Shown piece after piece: positions 43,066 through 52,100 of a DNA stretch of 64,000 nucleotides (its first letter is position 1; the number at the start of each line of letters is the position of its first letter). A program made the position numbers and the translations under genes. The stretch is from Hydrogenophaga sp. (GTDB lineage: Bacteria; Pseudomonadota; Gammaproteobacteria; Burkholderiales; Burkholderiaceae_C), in contig JACVCO010000003.1 of assembly GCA_016741995.1 (NCBI GenBank), positions 1 through 64,000 on the forward strand, read 5' to 3'. The notes under the pieces are model-generated. The model was not told the DNA's origin, searched no databases, and saw only the letters and a program-made list of their open reading frames with translations.

Positions 43066-43141
43066 TGGTGGGTGCTGACGGGGTCGAACCGCCGACCTAC
43101 GCCTTGTAAGGGCGCCGCTCTACCGACTGAGCTAAGCACCC
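43066..43141 (-). tRNA. tRNA-Val (TAC)
   Basis: 76 nt with encoded CCA. Acceptor GGGTGCT/AGCACCC, D-arm GCTCAGTCGGTAGAGC, anticodon loop CTTACAA (TAC at 43106-43108), T-arm GGCGGTTCGACCCCGTC. Lies 19 bp downstream of hupB, probably co-transcribed. Confidence 0.97.
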
Positions 43142-43160
43142 ATGTGCTTGCGTGGGCCGA

Positions 43161-43433
43161 TCAGTTGACCGCGTCCTTCAGTGCCTTGCCGGGGCGGAAC
43201 TTCGGCACCTTGGCGGCCTTGATTTTAATCTCGGCGCCGGTGCGCGGGTTGCGACCCTTGCGCGCGGGGCGCTTTGTCACGCCGAACGAGCCGAAACCCA
43301 CCAGGGAAACGGTGCCGCCTTTTTTGAGGGTGGTGCGGATGGCAGCGATGGTGGAGTCGAGAGCGCGCGTCGCAGCCGCCTTGGAAATGTCGGCGTGCTT
43401 GGCGATGTGTTCGACGAGTTCAGTTTTGTTCAC
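43161..43433 (-). CDS. hupB: HU family DNA-binding protein
   Basis: Nucleoid protein, 90 residues, the usual HU length. [17 protein letters not shown] start, [27 protein letters not shown] with the DNA-bending Pro arm, and [15 protein letters not shown] end. GTG 43433 is chosen: GAGGGG lies before it and the N-terminus matches HU; the upstream in-frame extension does not. A strong promoter lies about 130 bp upstream. Confidence 0.96.
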   Translation of the reverse strand: MNKTELVEHIAKHADISKAAATRALDSTIAAIRTTLKKGGTVSLVGFGSFGVTKRPARKGRNPRTGAEIKIKAAKVPKFRPGKALKDAVN

Positions 43434-43562
43434 GAAAAGCCCCTCTTCAAATGGATAGGTTGGATCGTTTGGGTGGGCCGCTGGCAGCTGGGGCTGCGTG
43501 GCATGGCCCGGGCGCCCGGGGGTCGCAGGCCGCGGCCTGACGGGCCGGGCGTGCTTCGAACG

Positions 43563-43592
43563 ATTAGACCCACGTGCCGCAGAGCATGTCAA
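43563..43592 (-). promoter_or_regulatory. Sigma-70 promoter of hupB
   Basis: Perfect -35 TTGACA (43592-43587) and -10 TCTAAT (43568-43563), 18-bp spacer. Gives a GC-rich leader of about 120 nt before the GTG start. The rest of the 43434-43697 gap shows no gene. Confidence 0.65.
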
Positions 43593-43697
43593 CACGACAC
43601 AGGTCACTGCAGCGCGTGGGCCACGCGAGCGGCGATTCTAGTCGCAGATGCGCTCGACGACGGGCGCTTTCCCCCTACGGACTTTCCATGAACTCAC

Positions 43698-44783
43698 TCA
43701 GATGAGCGAGGCGATGGCCTGCCCGAGATCGCGGGTGCCGGCCTTGCCACCCAGGTCGGGCGTGCGCGGCGCACCACTCTTGGGCTCAAGGGCGGCCTCG
43801 ATGGCGCGCATCACAGCGTCGTGGGCGTTGCGGTGGCCCAGGAAGTCCAGCATCAGTGCACCGCACCAGATCTGGCCGATGGGGTTGGCGATGCCTTTGC
43901 CCGCGATGTCGGGCGCCGAGCCGTGCACGGGCTCGAACAACGAGGGGTGGGTGCGGTCGGGGTTGAGGTTGGCGCTGGGCGCGATGCCGATGGTGCCGGT
44001 GCAGGCCGGGCCGAGGTCGGAGAGGATGTCCCCAAACAGGTTGCTGCCCACCACCACGTCGAAGAAGTCGGGCCGCTGCACGAAGTGCGCGGTCAGGATG
44101 TCGATGTGGAACTTGTCCACCGTTACATCGGGATACTCTTTCGCCATGGTGGCCACGCGCTCGTCCCAGTACGGCATGGTGATGGCGATGCCGTTGCTCT
44201 TGGTGGCGCTGGTCAGGTGCTTCTTGGGGCGCGAGCGCGCCAGTTCGAAGGCGTGGCGCAGCACGCGGTCCACGCCGTGGCGCGACATCACCGTCTCCTG
44301 GATCACGATCTCGCGATCGGTGCCGCCGTACATGCGCCCACCCACGCTGCTGTACTCGCCTTCGGTGTTCTCGCGCACGATGACCATGTCGATCTCGCCA
44401 GGCGCGCGGGGCGAGCCATCGCGCCGCACCACGGGGGCCGTCACACCGGGCATCAGCCGCGCGGGCCGCAGGTTGATGTATTGGTCGAACTCGCGACGAA
44501 ACATCAGCAGCGATCCCCAGAGGGACACATGGTCGGGCACCTTGTCGGGCCAGCCCACGGCGCCGAAGTAGATCGCGTCGTGGCCGCCGATCTGCGCCTT
44601 CCAGTCGTCGGGCAGCATCTTGCCGTGCTTCTCGAAGTAGTCGCAGCTGCTGAAGTCGAAATGGTCGAACTGCAGATCGATGTTGAAGCGCGAGGCCGCG
44701 GCCTCCATCACGCGAAGGCCTTCGGGCATGACTTCGGTGCCGATGCCGTCGCCGGCGATGACTGCGATGCGGTGCTTGCTCAT
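43698..44783 (-). CDS. ttuC: Tartrate dehydrogenase/decarboxylase (isocitrate/IPM dehydrogenase family)
   Basis: 361 residues, NAD- and metal-dependent beta-decarboxylating dehydrogenase. IAVIAGDGIGTEVMPEG binds NAD; VRENTEGEYSSVGGRMYGG and SATKSNGIAITMPYWDE match tartrate/malate-type enzymes; the metal Asp site is GSNLFGDILSDLGPACTG. Divergent from a LysR regulator, with a palindrome between them. D-malate is an alternative substrate. Confidence 0.92.
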   Translation of the reverse strand: MSKHRIAVIAGDGIGTEVMPEGLRVMEAAASRFNIDLQFDHFDFSSCDYFEKHGKMLPDDWKAQIGGHDAIYFGAVGWPDKVPDHVSLWGSLLMFRREFDQYINLRPARLMPGVTAPVVRRDGSPRAPGEIDMVIVRENTEGEYSSVGGRMYGGTDREIVIQETVMSRHGVDRVLRHAFELARSRPKKHLTSATKSNGIAITMPYWDERVATMAKEYPDVTVDKFHIDILTAHFVQRPDFFDVVVGSNLFGDILSDLGPACTGTIGIAPSANLNPDRTHPSLFEPVHGSAPDIAGKGIANPIGQIWCGALMLDFLGHRNAHDAVMRAIEAALEPKSGAPRTPDLGGKAGTRDLGQAIASLI

Positions 44784-44814
44784 GGGGTTCTCCTGGTTCG
44801 GTGCGTCGACTGTA

Positions 44815-44828
44815 GCGAATCCATTCGC
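44815..44828. promoter_or_regulatory. LysR-type palindrome between ttuC and the LysR gene
   Basis: GCGAAT-CC-ATTCGC, a perfect 6-bp inverted repeat 31 bp ahead of ttuC and 38 bp ahead of the LysR start. Likely binding site of the LysR regulator. Confidence 0.5.
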
Positions 44829-44866
44829 AATAATCCGTGCATCGATTGTTGAATCTGGAGCAATTC

Positions 44867-45838
44867 ATGGACCGCACCGACCTGGAGATGGTGCACGCCG
44901 TGCGCCAGCACGGCAGCCTGGCGCAGGCCGCGCAGGCACTGGGGCTCACGCCCTCGGCCATCACGCGGCGGCTGGCGGCGCTGGAGGCCTCGCTGGGCGT
45001 GCGCCTGTTCCAGCGCACCACGCGCCGCGTGAGCCCCACCGCCGAAGGCGAAACCGTGTCGTTGCGCGCGGCCGAGTTGCTGCGCGGCTTCGAAACGCTC
45101 GAGGCCGAACTGCGCGAGCGCCAGGCCGAACCCTCGGGGCCGATCCGCCTCGCGGCCACTTTCGGGTTCGGCCGCCATTGGCTGGGGCCGGTGCTGGCGC
45201 AATTCCAGGCACAGCACCCCGCGGTGTCCATCCAGCTGCAGCTCACCGAACGCCTGCCCGATCTGGCCGCCGAGGGCCTGGACGGCGCGGTGTGGCTGTG
45301 GAGCGCGCCCGACCAGCGAGCGGGCGAATGGGTGTCGCGCCGGCTTGCACCCAACCGGCGCGTGCTCGTGGCCGCGCCCGACTACCTGGCCGTGCACGGC
45401 CGGCCACAAACGCTGGAGGACCTGGCCATGCACCATTGCCTGGTGGTGCGCGAGCACACCGACGCCGGCCCCCACCGCAGCGACCACTGGGCGCTGCAGC
45501 GCGAAGGCGACCCGGATGTGCACCGTGTGGCGGTGGCCGGGCCGCTCTCCAGCAACTCGGGTGAGCTGGTGCGCGACTGGTGTCTCGCAGGCCACGGCGT
45601 CATGCTGCGCAGCCTGTGGGACATCGCACCACAGATCGCCAGCGGTGAACTGGTGCATGTGCTGCCCGCCTGGAGCCACCGCGACGCCGACATCCACTGG
45701 CTCGCGCCGTGGCAGGCGCAGTCGCCACGGCGCCTCAAACTGCTGGTGGCTGCGCTGACCGAGGCCTTTCGTGACGAGCCCTGGCGGCCCGCGCTCAACG
45801 CGGCGCGCGCACGACCAGGCTCACGCCGAACGCGGTGA
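44867..45838 (+). CDS. LysR-family transcriptional regulator
   Basis: 323 residues. N-terminal winged HTH (about 1-60: HGSLAQAAQALGLTPSAITRRLAALEASLGVRLFQRTTRRV), then a LysR substrate domain. ATG 44867 has GGAG just upstream and the normal HTH position; ATG 44837 adds ten residues. Likely controls the divergent tartrate dehydrogenase. Its 3' end overlaps the convergent EamA gene by 44 bp. Confidence 0.92.
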   Translation: MDRTDLEMVHAVRQHGSLAQAAQALGLTPSAITRRLAALEASLGVRLFQRTTRRVSPTAEGETVSLRAAELLRGFETLEAELRERQAEPSGPIRLAATFGFGRHWLGPVLAQFQAQHPAVSIQLQLTERLPDLAAEGLDGAVWLWSAPDQRAGEWVSRRLAPNRRVLVAAPDYLAVHGRPQTLEDLAMHHCLVVREHTDAGPHRSDHWALQREGDPDVHRVAVAGPLSSNSGELVRDWCLAGHGVMLRSLWDIAPQIASGELVHVLPAWSHRDADIHWLAPWQAQSPRRLKLLVAALTEAFRDEPWRPALNAARARPGSRRTR

Positions 45839-46694
45839 GCGCAATGCCGGCGATGGTGAGCGCCGTGATGGGCTCACCGAACAACAGCCAGGCCATCAGC
45901 GCCGTGCAGGGCGGCACCAGGTACATCAGGCTGGCGACACTCGCGGCCGCACCCCGCTGGATCAGCAGGTACAGCAGCGAACTGCCACCCAGCGTGAGCC
46001 CCAGCACGGACCACGCCATGGCGCCAATGAACTCCCCGGTGAAACGCATGGATTCCGCTTCGAGCAAGGCCAGTGGCAAGGTGACGACAAAGGCCGCGAT
46101 CAATTGCACCGTGTTCGCGGTGCGAACGTCGCAAGCCTGAACGTAGCGCTTCTGGTACAGCGTGCCCGCCGTGATGGCGAACAGCGCGAACACCGCGTAG
46201 GCCAGGTTCTCGGCGTTGGCCTGATCGCCTGGCGAACCCTCGACCAGCTTGCGCCACACCACCAGGACCAGCCCGGCAAAGCCCAGCAGCAGGCCCAGCC
46301 ACTGCCGGCGAGACACCTGCCCCTGCGCGCCGCCCATGGCGCTGAGCCAGATGGCCGTGAGCACCGGTTGCAACCCCACGATGAGCGCCGACAGGCCCGA
46401 GCCCATGCCCGCCTTCACCGCGGCCCACACACCACCCAGGTAGCCCGCGTGCATGAGCACGCCCACCACCGCCAGGTGCAGCCACTGGGCGCGGCTCGTG
46501 GGCCACTTCACGCCGGCCCACACGATCCAGGGCAGGAAACACAGGATGGACAAGGCGTAGCGCGTGGCCAGGAAGGACAACGGCGGCGAGTGCGGCATGC
46601 CGTAACGCGCGACGATGAAGCCGGTGCTCCAGATCAACACGAACACCCAGGGCATGGCGCGCAGCCACGCATTCTGTTGCGGGGAAGAGGTCAC
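45795..46694 (-). CDS. EamA/DMT-family transporter
   Basis: 299 residues, ten membrane helices in two EamA repeats (about 12-140 and 160-290). Typical IWSTGFIVARYGMP start and EPITALTIAGIALTAFGV end. Probably exports a small metabolite; substrate unknown. Convergent overlap with the LysR gene. Confidence 0.9.
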   Translation of the reverse strand: MTSSPQQNAWLRAMPWVFVLIWSTGFIVARYGMPHSPPLSFLATRYALSILCFLPWIVWAGVKWPTSRAQWLHLAVVGVLMHAGYLGGVWAAVKAGMGSGLSALIVGLQPVLTAIWLSAMGGAQGQVSRRQWLGLLLGFAGLVLVVWRKLVEGSPGDQANAENLAYAVFALFAITAGTLYQKRYVQACDVRTANTVQLIAAFVVTLPLALLEAESMRFTGEFIGAMAWSVLGLTLGGSSLLYLLIQRGAAASVASLMYLVPPCTALMAWLLFGEPITALTIAGIALTAFGVSLVVRAPR

Positions 46695-46704
46695 GGGAGC
46701 ACAG

Positions 46705-47274
46705 TCAACGCGAACGCGCGCGGATCTCGGGGATGGCCTTCTGCAGGTAATAGACCATCGACCACACGGTGAGCACGGCCGAAATCCACAGCAGCCAGCT
46801 GCCCCACAGGCGCGTGTCGATCAGGCCGAGCAGGCGGCCGTCGTACAGCAGGAAAGGGATCGCCACCATCTGCACCATGGTCTTGGTCTTGCCGATCATG
46901 TGCACGGCAACGCTCTTGGTGGCACCGATGATGGCCATCCACTCGCGCAGCGACGAGATCGCGATCTCGCGGCCGATGATGATGAGCGCGGCGAACACAT
47001 CGGCGCGGTCCATGTGCACCAGCACCAGCAGGCTCGCGCACACCAGGAACTTGTCGGCCACCGGGTCCAGGAAGGCACCGAAGGCCGAGGTCTGGTTGAG
47101 CTTGCGCGCGAGGTAGCCATCGGCCCAGTCGGTCAGCGCGAAGACGATGAACATCGCGGTGGCGATGAAGTTCTGCTCGGCCCGCGTGAACGAGTCCAGA
47201 TAGAACACCCCCACGATCAGCGGAATGGCCACGATGCGGGCCCAGGTCAGCAGGGTGGGGAGGTTGAAGAACAT
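46705..47274 (-). CDS. pgsA: CDP-diacylglycerol-glycerol-3-phosphate 3-phosphatidyltransferase
   Basis: Inner-membrane enzyme for phosphatidylglycerophosphate synthesis, 189 residues. Complete CDP-alcohol phosphotransferase signature: DWADGYLARKLNQTSAFGAF then LDPVADKF, with all metal aspartates. About five helices. In Burkholderiales pgsA often lies near uvrC; here uvrC is about 9 kb away, separated by the two-partner secretion genes. Confidence 0.95.
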   Translation of the reverse strand: MFFNLPTLLTWARIVAIPLIVGVFYLDSFTRAEQNFIATAMFIVFALTDWADGYLARKLNQTSAFGAFLDPVADKFLVCASLLVLVHMDRADVFAALIIIGREIAISSLREWMAIIGATKSVAVHMIGKTKTMVQMVAIPFLLYDGRLLGLIDTRLWGSWLLWISAVLTVWSMVYYLQKAIPEIRARSR

Positions 47275-47428
47275 GGGCGCGATTATGCGGCGATGTGTGC
47301 AGACGCCATTTATCCCTCAGACGTGTGACGTTCCCGGTGCGGTGCACCCACCGATAGTGCCTTTGCGGAAGTGACCTGCCCTGCTCGACTTCCTAACCTG
47401 CGCGGTTGTCATGCACAGGGAAGCAGGG

Positions 47429-49144
47429 ATGAGGAACACCAGACGGGCGCCGCGCCTGGCCGCCTGGGCTTGCGCGGCCGCCATCGGCTTGAGCGCAGCC
47501 AGGGCATGGGCCCAGACGCCATCGCCCGAAGCGGACGCCACCGAACAGCGCCGCTTGCTGCAACGCATCGAAACCGAGCGCGAACGGCTCGAGCCAAGGC
47601 CGGACGTGCATCTGGACCTCCCGGCCTCGCAGGCTGGAACACCCTGGCCCGCGGACGAGACACCGTGCTTCTACATCGAACACCTGCGCTGGGACGGCCT
47701 GCCGGCCGAGGGATGGCGCTGGCTGCCCGAGCAGTTCACGCAGGGAGTCGACACGCCGATCGGCCGTTGCCTGGGTGCCCTCGGCGTCGCGGCCGTGGTG
47801 CAAAGCGCCCAGAACGCGGTGGTTGCGCGCGGGTTTGTCACCACGCGCGTGCTCGTGGAACCCCAAGACCTGGGTGGTGGTGAGCTGGTGTTGCGCGTGC
47901 TGGTCGGGCGCGTGGGGCACGCCCGGCTGCAGGGCGATGCCGACCCCCGTGCCCGCCTGCACAACGCCCTGGCCGTGGCGCCGGGCGAGCCCCTGAACCT
48001 GCGCGATCTCGAGCAATCGCTGGAAAACCTGCAGCGCCTGCCCACGGTGGAGGCCGACATCGAACTCACGCCGACAGACCAGCCGCTGCACAGCGACGTG
48101 GTGGTGCGCTGGCGCCAGCGCTTTCCCTGGCGCCTGAGCCTGTCGGCCGACGACGCTGGCTCGCGCAGCACCGGGCGCTACCAAGGAACGGCAACGCTCA
48201 GCCGCGACCACGGGCTTCGACTCAACGACCTGTTCTACCTCTCGCTGCAACGGGACCTGGGGGGTGGCCTGGCGGGCGAGCGCGGCACGCGCGCGGCCAC
48301 CCTGCACTACTCGTTCCCGCTGGGCCGCCACCTGCTCTCGTTCACCAGCAGTGCGTACCGCTACCACCAACGGGTTCAGGGGGCGTTCGAACCCATCACC
48401 TACGCGGGCACGGGCCAGACACACGAGTTGCAGCTCACGCGCCTTTTGCACCGCGACGCGGACAGCAAGACGCACGCGAGCCTGCGCGTGAGCACGCGCG
48501 AATCGCGCTATTTCATCGAAGACATCGAGCTCCCGATCCAGCACCGCCGCACCGCGGCCTGGGCATTGGCGGTGGAACATGGCGCGCGGTTCGGCGCCGC
48601 CGACGTCGATCTCGACTTCACCCACGTGCAAGGCATGAGCGCGCTGGGCGCCCAACGCGCGGCCGAGGAAGCGGTCAACCAAGGCACGGCGCGCCCCAGG
48701 CTGTGGCAGGCCGGCGTTGCCGTGCAACGGCCATTCGCCGCGTGGGGCACGCAATGGCGGCACCAACACCGCCTGCGTGCCCAGCACCACGACACCCGGC
48801 TCACCCCGCCGGACCGCTTCGCCATCGGCGGGCGCCACACCGTGCGCGGCTTCGACGGCGAAGCACAACTCAGCGGCGACAGCGGCTGGACGCTGCGCCA
48901 GGAGTTGTCGGTGAACCTGGGCAACCCCGCCCACCAGCTCTACACCGGCCTGGACCGCGGCTGCGTGGGCGGCCCCAGCGCCCATGCGCTCGCCAGCCGC
49001 TGTCTCACGGGCGCGGTGCTGGGCCTGCGCACCCGCTTGGGCCACGCCCAGGCCGAGTTCTTCGTCGGCTGGCCCTTGCGCCAACCCGAAGGATTCGCCA
49101 GCCCGCCGTCGGCCGGCGGCTTCCAGCTTCAGGCCAGTTTCTAG
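47429..49144 (+). CDS. TpsB outer-membrane translocator (ShlB/FhaC/HecB family)
   Basis: 571 residues. Signal peptide to Ala28 (AWA-QTP), polar stretch with a helix, POTRA domain(s) at about 65-215 (CFYIEHLRWDG, GFVTTRVLVEPQDLGGGELVLRVLVGRV), then a 16-stranded barrel. The conserved VRGF of the pore loop is at 472-475 and the protein ends QLQASF. ATG 47429 has GGAAG before it; ATG 47411 is in frame but lacks a ribosome site. Secretes the adjacent TpsA gene product (49164-54938). Confidence 0.93.
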   Translation: MRNTRRAPRLAAWACAAAIGLSAARAWAQTPSPEADATEQRRLLQRIETERERLEPRPDVHLDLPASQAGTPWPADETPCFYIEHLRWDGLPAEGWRWLPEQFTQGVDTPIGRCLGALGVAAVVQSAQNAVVARGFVTTRVLVEPQDLGGGELVLRVLVGRVGHARLQGDADPRARLHNALAVAPGEPLNLRDLEQSLENLQRLPTVEADIELTPTDQPLHSDVVVRWRQRFPWRLSLSADDAGSRSTGRYQGTATLSRDHGLRLNDLFYLSLQRDLGGGLAGERGTRAATLHYSFPLGRHLLSFTSSAYRYHQRVQGAFEPITYAGTGQTHELQLTRLLHRDADSKTHASLRVSTRESRYFIEDIELPIQHRRTAAWALAVEHGARFGAADVDLDFTHVQGMSALGAQRAAEEAVNQGTARPRLWQAGVAVQRPFAAWGTQWRHQHRLRAQHHDTRLTPPDRFAIGGRHTVRGFDGEAQLSGDSGWTLRQELSVNLGNPAHQLYTGLDRGCVGGPSAHALASRCLTGAVLGLRTRLGHAQAEFFVGWPLRQPEGFASPPSAGGFQLQASF

Positions 49145-49163
49145 AACCCCGGGAAGTCATCAC

Positions 49164-52100
49164 ATGAACCGACGTTGCCATCGGGTCGTCTTCAATGCCG
49201 CGCGCGGCCTGCGCATGGCCGTCGCCGAGTGCGCCCGCGCCCTGGGGACCGGCACCACGGCCACCGCCACCGTGCTGGTGCTGGCGCAACCCGCCAACGC
49301 CCAGATCCTGCGCGACCCCACCGCACCCGGCCACCAGCAACCCGTGGTGCTGCCCGCCGGCAACGGTGTGCCGGTGGTCCACATCACCACCCCCAGCGCC
49401 GCCGGCGTATCGCGCAACACCTACCGCCAGTTCGACGTCGGTCCCGCAGGGGCCATCCTCAACAACGCCCCGGCAGGTGCCGGCACGCGGCTCGGTGGCA
49501 CGGTGCCGGCCAACCCATGGCTGGCCGGAGGGAGCGCACGCGTGATCCTGAACGAGGTCAACAGCGCCCTCCCCAGCCAGTTGCGCGGGTTCATCGAGGT
49601 CGCCGGTGCGCGTGCCGAGGTGGTCATCGCGAACCCGTCGGGCATCGCCGTCAACGGCGGGGGCTTCATCAACGCCAGTCGCGCCACGCTGACCACCGGC
49701 ACGCCGCAGATGGCCGGTGGCGCGCTCGACGACTTCGCAGTGCGCACGGGCACCGTGCGCATCGAAGGCACGGGGCTGGATGCCACCGAGGCCGATCACG
49801 CGCAGATCCTGGCGCGCGCTGTCGAACTCAACGCCACGGTGTGGGCGCGCGACCTGACCCTGGTGAGCGGCGCCAACAACGTCAGCGCCAACGGCGAACG
49901 CGTTGGTGCGGCCACCCCCACCGGCCCGGTCCCGCGCTTCGCGCTCGACGTGGCCGCGCTGGGCGGCATGTACGCCGACAAGATCCGCCTGATCGGCACC
50001 GAAGCGGGGCTCGGGGTGAACCACGCCGGGCTGATCAGCGCGCAAGGTGAACTGACGCTGGCCGTGAACGGCCGGCTGAGCCAGGTGAACACCGCGCGCA
50101 CTTATGGCGGCCAGGTGTCCATCGCCGCCGATGCGGTTCTCAACGAAGGCCGCGCGGTGGTCGCGGCGCGCGACACGCTCACCATTGAAACGCGCGACGC
50201 CATCGTCAACCGCGACGGCGGATTGATCTTCAGCGGTGGCGACATGGCGCTGGCGGCGCGCGGGCGCATCGAGAACCGCTCGGCCAGCGTCGAGGCGCTG
50301 GGCCACCTGGCCATCGACACACCCACGCTGTTCAACACCAACGAGCACATCACCCACACCATCACCGAAGATCCCGCCACGCAGCACACGGAGTACTTCA
50401 CTCCCGGCGGCGTGCTGGGTGCTGACGACGTGGCCTGGAGCGTGGTCCGTCCGATCGACTGGGCCGATCCGTCGAGCATCACGCCGTACAACCTGCACGG
50501 GCGCGCCTGGCTGCTGCCCGCCACCAGCGCCTGGGCCGATCCGGCCTGGCGCGCGGCCTACCTCTTGCCGGCGGCCTACTCGCCCGGCCAACTGCAGCAT
50601 GCCGTGGTGGGCGACAGCGACGTCTACACCTGGATCGAGGACCGCTTTCACGTCGACCAGCGTTCCACCGTCTGGGCCCGCTTCGGCATGGCGACGCCGG
50701 CCTGGGCCGCACCCGGCCCGGCGCCCCGCGCCACGCGCGACAGCGATCGCGGTATGGAGACGCCCCCCGATCCGCAACTGCTGGCGCAATGGCAGATGCA
50801 AGCGGCGCCCTGGCTGCAGCTCAACGAGCGCATCGCCAGCCTCAAGGCCGCGGTGAACGCCGAGCTGCGCCCGTTCGACGTCTGGCAGCAGTACAGCCAG
50901 GTCACGCGTGCCGTGCAGCTCGGCGCCAACGCGCCGGCCCGCATCGCCAGCGGGGGCGATCTGCGGTTGCGCATCGCGGAGCGCTTCGTCAACCAGGACA
51001 GCGAGGTGCTGGCTGGCGCCGGCCTGTTCCTCGCTGGCACCAGCGCAGACAACCGGGCCACCTCGGTCAACGCCGCCACCACACGCAGCGGCACGGTGTA
51101 CCACTGGGGCGTTGTCGGGCGCGATTGTTGGGCCTTCGGTTGCGATCCCGAGTACGGTTGGGTCGGCAGCGCGCTGCAACACAGCATCCCGGCCCAGCAG
51201 CCGCTGCCCGCGCTGCGCTTTGAGGGTCATTCGGCGAGCGCCCCCACGGACATGCCCACAGTCCTCGCCAGCGCCCTCTTCGCACCGGCCACACAGCCCG
51301 AGGCACGCTACCTGATCGAAACCGATCCGCGCTTCACCGGCACGCGCCAATGGCTTGGCTCGGACCACCTGCTGGCGGCGCTCGGTGCAGACCCCAGCCG
51401 CACGCACAAGCGCCTGGGCGATGGCTTCGCCGAGCAACGCCTGGTCCGGGAACAGGTGGTCGGGCTGACCGGCCAGCGCTTTCTGGGCGATCACGGCGAC
51501 GACGAAGCGCAGTACCGCGCGCTCCTGAACGCTGGCGCCACCTTTGCGCAGGCGCATGGCTTGCGCCCGGGCGTGGCGCTCACGGGCGAACTGCTGGCGG
51601 TGCTCACCAGCGACATCGTCTGGCTCGTGGCCGAAGCGGTGACCCTGCCCGATGGCCGCCACGAAACCGCGCTGGTGCCTCGTGTGTACCTGGCGCCTCG
51701 CTCGGGTGATCTGTCGCCCGCGGGCAGCCTGATGGCGGCGCGCGAGGTGCACATCCAGCTTGGCGAAGCGCTCCAGAACAGCGGCACCATCGCGGGCAGC
51801 GCACAGGCCCATATCGCGGCCCGGAACATCCACCACAGCGGGCAGATCGCCAGCCAGGGCCAAACCAAGCTGCAAGCCGCACAGGACATCGCCATCGATG
51901 GCGCGCAAGTCACCGCGCGCGACGCACTCACCCTCGCGGCCGGGCGCGACATCCACGTAACCAGCACCCGCGCCAGCTCCGCTGACGGGCAGGTCAGCGT
52001 GCTGAGCCGGCAGGCCCGAATGCACGCCAGCGCAGAGGCCGGCGCGTTGATCGCAAAGGCCAGGCGCGACATCACACTGACGGCCGCGCAAGCCCGGGCC

